Shown here: positions 1 to 6,783 of the stretch, in pieces
Layout of the letters: the number at the start of each line of letters is the position of its first letter
Numbering within the stretch: the first letter of the stretch is position 1
Assembly: GCA_964516605.1 (NCBI GenBank)
Contig: CAZFAA010000057.1
Span: forward strand, 1-12,768
DNA length: 12,768 nt
Direction: 5' to 3'
From: GCA-2732805 sp964516605
GTDB lineage: Bacteria; Pseudomonadota; Gammaproteobacteria; Coxiellales; Coxiellaceae
Notes under the pieces: model-generated
What the model was told of the DNA's origin: nothing
The model's database searches: none
What the model saw: the letters and a program-made list of their open reading frames with translations, nothing else
Position numbers and translations under genes: made by a program

Positions 1-1
1 G

Positions 2-1237
2 GATGAATCTATTGATGAAAATTCTGTTGGTATTCAAAAAATTGAATCACAAAAATTATCTGGGCTTTTATTCCCTTTACTATTAGCTCTTTATGAAGCT
101 GGCATTTATCTATCAAATGATGCTTACTTACCAGCCCTACCCTACATTAGCCATGACTTAAACGCATCACATTACCTCATTCAGCTTACTTTAACAGCCT
201 GGTTTATGGGCTCAGCTTCAATGCAACTTATCCTAGGCCCAATATCTGATCATATAGGACGCCGCCCCGTCTTACTTTTTGGCGGACTTATTTTTGTGTT
301 ATTAACCATTGCTTGTTCTCTGGCCAATAATATATATCTCTTGCTGATTTTACGTATTTTCCAGGGTGCTACAATTGCCTCCATGGTCGTAGCAGGGTAT
401 GCGACAATTCATGAGATTTTTGATAGAAATCAAGCTATTCATACACTGGCCCTCATGAACAGTATTGTCATCTTAGCTCCTGCATTTGGCCCGCTATTTG
501 GTGCTGTAATTTTATATTTTACAAATTGGCGATGGATTTTTGGTTCATTAGCAATATGGGCAGGAATTGCATTATGTACTTTGTATTTTAATATGCCAGA
601 AACAAAAAAAAATAATAACCCACAAAAGATTCGACTTAAAAATATTTTAATTCAATATAAAAATATCTTATTAAACAAATTTTTTATACTACCTGCCATG
701 ACCTCACAATTATTATTTGCAGCCTTAATTGCCTGGATCACTGCAGGACCATTTTTAGTCATTAATCAATTTCATCTTAAGCCACTGACTTTTGCTATTC
801 TTCAAGCTATTATTTTTAGTAGTTTTATTATTGGAACACGCTCAGTAAAAATACTGATGAACATATGCCAACCAAAAACGATCATAAAATCAGGTATTTT
901 GTTATCATTTTGCGGAGGGAGTTATGCACTTCTATCATCTTTAATTTGGCCAACTATTTTGTCAAATATGATTATTGCAATGGTACTACTTGCATGTGGC
1001 ACAGGTCTTGCACTACCAGTATTAAGTCGACTAGCTATTGAAGCAAGTGATGAACCCATGGGTTCTAGAGTAGCTATATGGTCTTCTTTAATGAGTGGTA
1101 CAGGTATGTTCGGAAGCGCTATCATCAGTAGCATGTACAACGAAAGATTATATTCTCTTGGATTAGCTTTTTTCATTTTTAGCGCGATATCGCTCATGCT
1201 CTATATTATAAATACTAACACGAGTAGAAATAGCTAA
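2..1237 (+). CDS. Bcr/CflA-type MFS drug/metabolite exporter, 5' end outside window
   Basis: Inner-membrane proton-driven exporter of the major facilitator superfamily, DHA1 / Bcr-CflA branch, inferred from sequence. The frame is open back to the left edge, so 411 residues are visible and the true start lies upstream; the Met at 206 is internal, because the codons before it encode the first transmembrane helix and the conserved NDAYLPALPYI segment (the family's D-x-YLPALP signature). MFS motif A, GPISDHIGRRP, follows at 236-268. Multiple hydrophobic helices continue to the stop, broken by a Lys/Asn-rich central cytoplasmic loop near 600-680. Family length is about 400 residues, so only a short N-terminal tail is probably missing; the visible tail is acidic and polar. 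A condensation-domain gene follows 36 bp downstream on the same strand, suggesting co-transcription and export of that enzyme's product. The substrate cannot be told from sequence. Composition is much more AT-rich than the serS block. Confidence 0.9.
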   Translation, partial: DESIDENSVGIQKIESQKLSGLLFPLLLALYEAGIYLSNDAYLPALPYISHDLNASHYLIQLTLTAWFMGSASMQLILGPISDHIGRRPVLLFGGLIFVLLTIACSLANNIYLLLILRIFQGATIASMVVAGYATIHEIFDRNQAIHTLALMNSIVILAPAFGPLFGAVILYFTNWRWIFGSLAIWAGIALCTLYFNMPETKKNNNPQKIRLKNILIQYKNILLNKFFILPAMTSQLLFAALIAWITAGPFLVINQFHLKPLTFAILQAIIFSSFIIGTRSVKILMNICQPKTIIKSGILLSFCGGSYALLSSLIWPTILSNMIIAMVLLACGTGLALPVLSRLAIEASDEPMGSRVAIWSSLMSGTGMFGSAIISSMYNERLYSLGLAFFIFSAISLMLYIINTNTSRNS

Positions 1238-1250
1238 TCTCATTCTGTTC

Positions 1251-1272
1251 TATTTTAATTAGAGATAAAATA
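1251..1272 (+). promoter_or_regulatory. Inverted repeat enclosing the likely ribosome-binding site of the condensation gene
   Basis: TATTTTA at 1251-1257 is exactly complementary to TAAAATA at 1266-1272, with an 8-nt loop (ATTAGAGA) holding the only Shine-Dalgarno-like bases before the ATG at 1274. The stem is pure A/T and therefore weak, and such repeats arise by chance in AT-rich DNA. It may display or occlude the ribosome-binding site. No terminator is visible in the 36-bp gap, in line with translation of both genes from one mRNA. Confidence 0.25.
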
Positions 1273-1273
1273 A

Positions 1274-2629
1274 ATGATTACAAACAATTCTATTTCAGTA
1301 GAAGCCAGTGAATACTTACTACCTTTTTGGCATCATTGGAAAATTTACCCAAAACAAACTAATCGACATCTCTATGGGATCTATACCTATAAAAATATAA
1401 TTGATGTTGAACGATTAAGAAAAGCATTAAAAATTCTAATTAATCAAAACTATAATCTACGCTCTCATTTTAGTTATGAAAATAGCCAGCTTAAATGGAT
1501 TATTAACGAAAATACAAATGTAAAGCTAACTATTTACTCAACGAGAAGCACCTCAGAACGAGAAGCTCTTTTGCATAACTTACTTTCAAAAACATTCAAC
1601 TTATCGGAGGGGGAATTATATAGATTCCATCTTATTAAACATACTGACAATAATCAGTGTACATTTATAGCAATTTTTCATCATATTATACTTGATGGCA
1701 CACAATTCGATTTACTGATGAATGAACTAGGTAAATATTATCTAACTCATTTGAATTTAGATAATAACATAGCACACCCAAACAAAGATGCTTTAGAAAA
1801 ATATATTGCATCTGAAAAAATAAATATCTCTCAAGCAAAAAGTGACTTCTGGTTAAATCAAATTCAAGGTTATCCGACAGAAATTCATTTTCCATTTATT
1901 AATAAAACAATACCGCTAGACAAGCAAGAAGCACATACACTAGCATTTAAATTATCAGCTCATGATACTAAAGAGTTAATGAACTTTTCTAAAGATAAAA
2001 GTATAAGCACATTTAATATATTAAAAATAATATGGGGTACAGTAATAGGTAGTTATTGCCTACAAGATAAATTAATTATAGCCCATCCAGTTTGCGTTCG
2101 TACCAGCCTTTTTTCAAATCTCAAAGGCTCCTACATGAATGTAGTGCCTTTTGCTCTAGATCTCAATACATCCCTCACCGACCAAATAATTAAAGAAAAA
2201 AAATTAATTTCCTATTATAAAGAAAATCGCTTCATTCCAACACAACGTCTGATCGAAGAATTACGTGTCACCATGAAAAATTCAAAAATTGAAAATATGT
2301 TTAAAGTTATCATAGCACAAACTGATCTTAGAACAATGGGACCCCATTTTCATATGGAAGATAACTGCATGCAATCCATACTAACACCGAATATTGGCTC
2401 AGCCATACTCTTATTAGAGTATCAATATATTAATAAGGAAATTCATTATCAGATTAATTTTTTATCACCGGCTCTGGATAATAAATTTATTGAAAAAATT
2501 GGCGGATATTTTAAAGATATCCTATTAAATGCGATACGATCTCCTCAAAAAAAATTATCCACATTGCAACTGATCACTGAGTCAACATTCAACTCAATGC
2601 AAAACAAAACGACAGAACAATTGCGCTGA
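1274..2629 (+). CDS. Stand-alone NRPS-type condensation-domain protein (CAT/condensation acyltransferase superfamily)
   Basis: A 451-residue protein, the length of one complete condensation domain, with no adenylation, carrier or thioesterase segment. The catalytic HHxxxDG motif is intact as HHIILDG at residues 136-142; the second His is the expected general base. NLRSHF (61-66) matches the usual C2 region (RHExLRTxF), and GSYMNVVPF (285-293) matches the C5 region (GxFVNTxP). Family members join an acyl or aminoacyl group held on a carrier protein to an amine or hydroxyl; related stand-alone enzymes are free acyltransferases (PapA-like, wax-ester-like), so the reaction may be ester or amide formation. 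No signal peptide, so probably cytoplasmic. It sits 36 bp after an MFS exporter, suggesting a small metabolite pathway. The ATG at 1274 has only a weak AGAGA upstream. Codons are strikingly AT-rich compared with serS next door, suggesting transfer. Its stop lies 7 bp from the convergent serS stop. Substrate and partner carrier protein are not visible here. Confidence 0.85.
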   Translation: MITNNSISVEASEYLLPFWHHWKIYPKQTNRHLYGIYTYKNIIDVERLRKALKILINQNYNLRSHFSYENSQLKWIINENTNVKLTIYSTRSTSEREALLHNLLSKTFNLSEGELYRFHLIKHTDNNQCTFIAIFHHIILDGTQFDLLMNELGKYYLTHLNLDNNIAHPNKDALEKYIASEKINISQAKSDFWLNQIQGYPTEIHFPFINKTIPLDKQEAHTLAFKLSAHDTKELMNFSKDKSISTFNILKIIWGTVIGSYCLQDKLIIAHPVCVRTSLFSNLKGSYMNVVPFALDLNTSLTDQIIKEKKLISYYKENRFIPTQRLIEELRVTMKNSKIENMFKVIIAQTDLRTMGPHFHMEDNCMQSILTPNIGSAILLLEYQYINKEIHYQINFLSPALDNKFIEKIGGYFKDILLNAIRSPQKKLSTLQLITESTFNSMQNKTTEQLR

Positions 2630-2636
2630 CATTTTA

Positions 2637-3914
2637 CTATTTGATAACCGTTATGTTTCCCATATATGGCCTGAGCACTTGTGGCACCTCAATGCTACCA
2701 TCTGAACGCTGATAATTTTCGAGGACCGCAACCAGTGTACGCCCCACCGCCAAACCTGAACCATTGAGCGTGTGCACAAGCTCTGGTTTTTTAGGGCTAG
2801 CAGGATTACGCCAACGCGCCTGCAGCCGCCGTGCTTGAAAATCACGCGTATTACTCACTGATGAAATTTCGCGGTAACGGTTTTGACCCGGCAACCATAC
2901 TTCCAAATCATAGGTTTTTGCTGCTGAAAAACCGATATCGCCTGCACACAAGGTCACAACACGATACGGCAAATTCAACCGCTGCAATACCGTTTCTGCA
3001 TGCCCAAGCATTTCGTCTAACACGTGCATCGAATTTTCTGGCGGCACAATCTGCACCATTTCCACTTTTTCAAATTGATGCTGACGAATCATACCGCGCG
3101 TATCTTTGCCGTAGGACCCCGCTTCACTGCGAAAACTCGGTGTATGCGCAACATATTTTAGCGGCAATACTTTAGCATCCAATACCTCATCGCGCACTAA
3201 ATTGGTTACAGGCACCTCAGCCGTTGGAATCAAAAATAAATCCCAATCGCCTGCCACTTGAAACTGATCTTCTTTAAATTTAGGTAATTGCCCAGTACCA
3301 TACAGCGCCTCAGATTTCACCAGAAACGGCACATACACTTCACGATAACCGTGTTCTGTCACATGCAGATCCAACATAAACTGTGCTAACGCACGCTGTA
3401 AACGTGCTATACCACGATGCAATACGACAAAACGCGCACCGGATATTTTCGCCGCTGCATCAAAATCCATTTGTCCTAACTGCGTCCCGAGTTCAATATG
3501 ATCCTTTGGAGTAAAATCAAATGTCGGTACATCACCCCATTTACGCAGCTCTTGATTGTCTTCCTCAGAACGACCATCTGGCACGCTGTCATCAATTAAA
3601 TTGGGTACATGAGATAGGAGATTATCAATATTGCCTAATGTTTGCCTTAACTGAAATTCATAGATCTCAAGCTTCTTGCCTAAATCTGTCATCTCTGTCA
3701 GCACACTTTGCACATCTTCCCCTGCTGCTTTAAGCTGACCAATTTTTTTCGACGCACTATTACGTTCGGCCTGCAAATCTTGAGTTTTTTGCTGTAATTC
3801 GACACGCTTGTTTTCAAGACGTTGATATTCATCGACATCAAACTGAAAACCACGCCTTTTAAGATTGGCCACTACACTTTGAAGATTAGATCTGAGTAAT
3901 TTTGAGTCAAGCAC
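2637..3914 (-). CDS. serS: Seryl-tRNA synthetase
   Basis: Class II aminoacyl-tRNA synthetase that activates serine with ATP and charges tRNA-Ser (and tRNA-Sec where present) in the cytoplasm. The 425 residues match the family length. Residues 1-110 form the expected N-terminal antiparallel coiled-coil arm (Glu/Lys/Gln-rich) that grips the long variable arm of tRNA-Ser. The catalytic core shows the TAEVP serine-site loop (231-235), motif 2 with FRSEAGSYGKDTRG (261-274), the EISSVSNTRDFQARR segment (349-363) and motif 3 HTLNGSGLAVGRT (381-393). The usual Cys in EISSCSN is Val here, a mild variation. The start is GTG at 3914 (MLDSKLLR matches typical family N-termini), preceded by GGAG at 6-nt spacing. 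It is separated from crcB by an opposite-strand tautomerase gene, so it is probably transcribed independently of the ftsK operon, from the promoter predicted at 3948-3975. Confidence 0.98.
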   Translation of the reverse strand: MLDSKLLRSNLQSVVANLKRRGFQFDVDEYQRLENKRVELQQKTQDLQAERNSASKKIGQLKAAGEDVQSVLTEMTDLGKKLEIYEFQLRQTLGNIDNLLSHVPNLIDDSVPDGRSEEDNQELRKWGDVPTFDFTPKDHIELGTQLGQMDFDAAAKISGARFVVLHRGIARLQRALAQFMLDLHVTEHGYREVYVPFLVKSEALYGTGQLPKFKEDQFQVAGDWDLFLIPTAEVPVTNLVRDEVLDAKVLPLKYVAHTPSFRSEAGSYGKDTRGMIRQHQFEKVEMVQIVPPENSMHVLDEMLGHAETVLQRLNLPYRVVTLCAGDIGFSAAKTYDLEVWLPGQNRYREISSVSNTRDFQARRLQARWRNPASPKKPELVHTLNGSGLAVGRTLVAVLENYQRSDGSIEVPQVLRPYMGNITVIK

Positions 3915-3947
3915 AATACGCTCCGCTTACCTAAATAAAGACCAATA

Positions 3948-3975
3948 AGTATATAGGATAATGTCAGGATCCCAA
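3948..3975 (-). promoter_or_regulatory. Predicted sigma-70 promoter of serS
   Basis: On the minus strand TTGGGA (3970-3975) is followed after 16 bp by TATACT (3948-3953), matching 4/6 and 5/6 of the -35 and -10 consensus. Transcription would start near 3940, giving a leader of about 25 nt before the GTG start. This is a by-eye match in a moderately AT-rich spacer. Confidence 0.4.
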
Positions 3976-4017
3976 AGCAGCCCTGACTTAAAATCAACAA
4001 TCTCAGGAGAAAATTTC

Positions 4018-4026
4018 TGGTATGAT
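4018..4026 (+). promoter_or_regulatory. Possible extended -10 promoter of the tautomerase gene
   Basis: TGGTATGAT gives a TGn extended -10 followed by TATGAT (5/6 of consensus) at 4021-4026, about 37 bp before the ATG at 4063. No good -35 hexamer is seen at the right distance, as is common for extended -10 promoters. It lies between the serS promoter and the gene, so the two promoters would be divergent. Confidence 0.35.
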
Positions 4027-4062
4027 ATGCAAAATTTTCCAACCGCAGCCCAGGAGAACAAC

Positions 4063-4425
4063 ATGCCGCATCTGGTATTAGAGTACAGCGCCAACGTAAT
4101 TGAAAAAAATAATTTTAACGCCTTATTTCAACAATGCCATGCACTTTTGGCCAAGCTCTTACCGACGGATATCCATAATTGCAAAAGCAGAACGCTCGAA
4201 TGCACATCCTACTACGTTGGCACAGGGCAACCACAAAATGCCTTTATCCATGTATCGTTAAAAATCATGCCGGGGCGCGATACCGACACACTGAATCAGG
4301 TCGCACAAGCGCTCTTGTCTTTATTTCAAGATCATTTTGCAGAATCACTACAGACATTAGATCTGCAGATTACGCTTGAGATCAACGGATTGCCGCAAAC
4401 CTATTTCAAACTTAACACCTGTTGA
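4063..4425 (+). CDS. 5-carboxymethyl-2-hydroxymuconate Delta-isomerase family protein (tautomerase superfamily)
   Basis: Small cytoplasmic tautomerase of the CHMI/HpaF family, 120 residues, close to the usual 125. Enzymes of this family form trimers and use the N-terminal proline (exposed after Met removal) to isomerise a dienol acid in homoprotocatechuate degradation. Here the protein starts Met-Pro-His-Leu-Val-Leu-Glu-Tyr, matching the conserved MPHxxxEYS opening; Arg43 and Arg72, and the FIHVSLKIMPGR strand (61-72), fit the family. I place the start at 4063 rather than the in-frame ATG at 3961, because Pro2 must be N-terminal for catalysis and AGGAGA precedes 4063 at proper spacing; the additional 34 residues upstream show no conservation pattern and overlap the predicted promoters. 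No other hydroxyphenylacetate catabolism gene is nearby, so the physiological substrate is uncertain. The gene is on the opposite strand from both neighbours and ends 9 bp from the convergent crcB stop. Confidence 0.82.
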   Translation: MPHLVLEYSANVIEKNNFNALFQQCHALLAKLLPTDIHNCKSRTLECTSYYVGTGQPQNAFIHVSLKIMPGRDTDTLNQVAQALLSLFQDHFAESLQTLDLQITLEINGLPQTYFKLNTC

Positions 4426-4434
4426 TATGGCACG

Positions 4435-4815
4435 CTAATTCTTAGGAATGATTAACATCCCAATATAAGTAACCGTCAGACACACAACGATCGATAAAAC
4501 AATATTACTGAATGCCACGCCAACCGCACCGGCACGCAGCAAATTAACGCTATCTAAACTAAAACTCGAGAACGTCGTAAAACCACCGCATATACCCACC
4601 ACTAAAAACAAACGCCACAGCTCATTGAAATCAGAGCGATTCAAAATAAATCCAGCAATAAGCCCAATGATCAAACTACCTAATACATTACAAGCAAAAA
4701 TGCCTGCTGGAAAATAGCGATTCTCAAACAAAGACTCAACCCAACTTGATAGCAAAAAACGAAACACAGAGCCCAGCGCACCACCACCTGCAATAATCAA
4801 TAATTTTTCAAACAT
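4435..4815 (-). CDS. crcB: Fluoride ion channel/exporter CrcB (Fluc)
   Basis: Four-helix inner-membrane protein that dimerises in dual topology to expel fluoride. The 126 residues match the family. Visible signatures are GGALGSVFR near the N-terminus (11-19), the helix-2 segment with Asn43 followed by VLGSLIIGL, and the hallmark GICGGFTTFSSF (74-85), which carries the Na+-site/TM3 break and the pore-lining Phe residues. Only one crcB copy is seen, consistent with a homodimer rather than the paired heterodimeric form. It starts 4 bp after the rarA stop, with AAAGGAA upstream of its ATG, so it is almost certainly the distal gene of the ftsK-lolA-rarA transcript. No crcB-type fluoride riboswitch could fit in the 4-bp gap, so fluoride-responsive control through that element is unlikely here. 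Confidence 0.95.
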   Translation of the reverse strand: MFEKLLIIAGGGALGSVFRFLLSSWVESLFENRYFPAGIFACNVLGSLIIGLIAGFILNRSDFNELWRLFLVVGICGGFTTFSSFSLDSVNLLRAGAVGVAFSNIVLSIVVCLTVTYIGMLIIPKN

Positions 4816-4819
4816 AGTG

Positions 4820-6145
4820 CTATTCCTTTTTGCTGTTTTTGTTTTTTTGACGCAACAGTTTTAATTTTTCCGCAATTTGAATCTCAAGACCGCGATTCAC
4901 GGGCGTGTAGTATTCACGCCACGCTATATTTTCTGGAAAATAATGCACACCGGCTGCAAATGCATCGGGCTCATCGTGTGCATAGCGATAACCTTTCTGG
5001 TAACCTAATTCTTTCATGAGTTGCGTAGGAGCATTGCGTAAATACAGTGGCACATCCAATGACCCTAACTGCTGTGCATCATGCATCGCTGCATGATACG
5101 CTGTATAGACTGCATTACTTTTAGCCGCACACGCCATATACACAACCGCTTGTGCAATGGTTAACTCCCCCTCTGGACTGCCTAAGCGTTCATATGTATC
5201 CCAAGCTTTTAAAGCGATATCCAGTGCCCGCGGATCGGCATTACCAATATCTTCACTGGCTATACGCAACACACGTCGTGCGATATATAAGGGATCACAA
5301 CCACCCTCAAGCATACGACATAACCAATACAATGCTGCATCCGGATCCGAGCCTCGCACGGCTTTATGCAATGCGGATATTTGATCGTAAAATGCTTCTC
5401 CATGTTTATCAAAACGGCGCAGACCAGTGCTCAGCACTTCTTTAAGCGCTGACTCTGGTATGTGTTTACTTCCATTCTGATCAATTGAAAAATCACTTAA
5501 TACTTCCAGTGTATTCAAACACTGGCGCGCATCGCCATCAGCATAACGCACAATTTGCTGCTTCACACTATCGCTTAAAAAGAGCTGGCGTTGACCCAAA
5601 CCACGTTCGTTATCCATCAAAGCAGTGTTTAAGACCAACAGCAAATCTTCTTCACTTAATGCTTTGAGCACATACACACGCATTCGTGATAACAAGGCAT
5701 TATTTAATTCAAAGGAAGGATTCTCTGTCGTAGCGCCCATTAATACAATGGTGCCGCGCTCTACATGCGGTAAAAAAGCATCTTGCTGCGCTTTGTTAAA
5801 ACGGTGGATTTCATCGACAAATAATACGGTTGCTTTATTCTCAACTTCGAGCGCCAACTGTGCACGCGCCACCACCTCACGAATATCCTTAACGCCTGCC
5901 AGCACAGCCGACAAACGCTCTACGCGCGCGCCACTGGCTGCAGCAATGATTTCAGCTAACGTGGTTTTACCAGATCCAGGCGGCCCCCAGAAAATCATTG
6001 AATGCAGATGCTGTTCTTGCACCACTTGATATAAAGGCTTTCCAGGTGCTGTCAGATGCGTCTGCCCTACAAATTCCACTAAAGTACGCGGACGCACACG
6101 TGTTGCAAGTGGAATACCGGTATTGCTATTTTTGAACATCGACAT
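4820..6145 (-). CDS. rarA: Replication-associated recombination protein A (AAA+ ATPase)
   Basis: RarA/MgsA, a clamp-loader-like AAA+ ATPase that acts at stalled replication forks and single-strand gaps as a tetramer. With the start at 6145 it has 441 residues, close to the E. coli enzyme. Walker A GPPGSGKT is at 54-61, Walker B VLFVDEIH at 107-114 followed by RFNKAQQDAFLPH, sensor-1 GATTENPS at 137-144 and an arginine-finger SR at 153-154. The C-terminal helical tetramerisation part contains RNAPTQLMKELGY and YRYAHDEPDAFAAG, both characteristic, and a Lys-rich tail. An upstream in-frame ATG at 6193 would add 16 non-conserved residues lying inside lolA; 6145 (MSMFKN) or 6139 better fits the short family N-terminus ending in LATRVRP. 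The chosen start overlaps the end of lolA by 20 bp, implying translational coupling, and crcB follows after 4 bp. Confidence 0.95.
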   Translation of the reverse strand: MSMFKNSNTGIPLATRVRPRTLVEFVGQTHLTAPGKPLYQVVQEQHLHSMIFWGPPGSGKTTLAEIIAAASGARVERLSAVLAGVKDIREVVARAQLALEVENKATVLFVDEIHRFNKAQQDAFLPHVERGTIVLMGATTENPSFELNNALLSRMRVYVLKALSEEDLLLVLNTALMDNERGLGQRQLFLSDSVKQQIVRYADGDARQCLNTLEVLSDFSIDQNGSKHIPESALKEVLSTGLRRFDKHGEAFYDQISALHKAVRGSDPDAALYWLCRMLEGGCDPLYIARRVLRIASEDIGNADPRALDIALKAWDTYERLGSPEGELTIAQAVVYMACAAKSNAVYTAYHAAMHDAQQLGSLDVPLYLRNAPTQLMKELGYQKGYRYAHDEPDAFAAGVHYFPENIAWREYYTPVNRGLEIQIAEKLKLLRQKNKNSKKE

Positions 6146-6749
6146 CCACACCACGTGGTGCTGTAAAGATAAATTCGGAATCCGCAATCGCATGATTCAA
6201 GCGAACATTTGAAAATTTAAATAGACTACGCTCATCCAAATTATTTACAACAATAATCTGAGTCAATTGATTTTGCTGAAAAAACAGATAAATTTTTTTG
6301 TAATTTTGATTGTTTTTAGGCACGAGTAAAAACCAATTTTGATTCTCTAGCTTTGCCAGTGAGACCTTATAATGATCTGTTATATGATTGACTTCACTGG
6401 ATAATAACATCGCTGGATTCTGCGCTTGCATACCTGGCTTGATTGTTTGACGTGTTGCCTGCTGCAAATCAATATCGTAATGCCACAACGTATTACCATT
6501 GGTAATTACTAATGTATTATCTGGCGCTTTACTAAACCATCGAAATTTATTCGGGCGCTTAATTTCAAACGTACCGCTGGATTGCGATTGCAATTGCTGC
6601 TGATCGTTGACAACCAATTGCTGAAAGTCCGCTTGGTAGGTTGTAAAGCCATTTAATAAACGCGCTAACTGATCAACAGGGGCTGCGTAGATGAGACTAT
6701 TCATAAGGAGGCACAGCAGCACAGATACAAGAAATTGCGTCACTTTCAT
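6126..6749 (-). CDS. lolA: Outer-membrane lipoprotein carrier protein LolA
   Basis: Periplasmic chaperone that accepts lipoproteins from the LolCDE transporter in the inner membrane and passes them to LolB at the outer membrane. The 207-residue precursor has a clear signal peptide: basic start, hydrophobic core around residues 5-19, and probable cleavage after Ala22 (IYA|AP). The mature start then reads as a typical LolA, with LNGFTTYQADFQQ and an early beta-strand series including GTFEIKRPNKFRW (60-72) and NTLWHYD (87-93). Length and fold pattern fit the family. It lies 34 bp after ftsK and its 3' end overlaps rarA, so it is part of the same transcript. GGAA lies just upstream of the ATG. 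Confidence 0.96.
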   Translation of the reverse strand: MKVTQFLVSVLLCLLMNSLIYAAPVDQLARLLNGFTTYQADFQQLVVNDQQQLQSQSSGTFEIKRPNKFRWFSKAPDNTLVITNGNTLWHYDIDLQQATRQTIKPGMQAQNPAMLLSSEVNHITDHYKVSLAKLENQNWFLLVPKNNQNYKKIYLFFQQNQLTQIIVVNNLDERSLFKFSNVRLNHAIADSEFIFTAPRGVDVDVQK

Positions 6750-6783
6750 CTTTTATTCCATCTACTTTTAAATAAAAAGGATA

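Noticed and set aside
206..1237. MFS gene starting at the Met at 206
   Set aside because: The reading frame is open to the left edge, and the preceding codons encode the first membrane helix and conserved YLPALP signature, so this Met is internal.
2630..2636. Bidirectional terminator between the condensation gene and serS
   Set aside because: Only 7 bp separate the two stops and no GC-rich hairpin with T-tract is visible on either side.
3961..4062. N-terminal extension of the tautomerase from the ATG at 3961
   Set aside because: The catalytic proline must follow the initiator Met, and a good AGGAGA precedes the ATG at 4063; the extension overlaps promoter-like sequence.
6146..6193. Longer RarA starting at 6193
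   Set aside because: The additional 16 residues lie entirely within lolA, show no family similarity and would give an unusually long N-terminus.
6750..6783. Hairpin in the ftsK-lolA gap as a terminator
   Set aside because: The complementary CTTTTATT/AATAAAAG arms are pure A/T apart from the ends, with no GC-rich stem; more likely a readable operon spacer.
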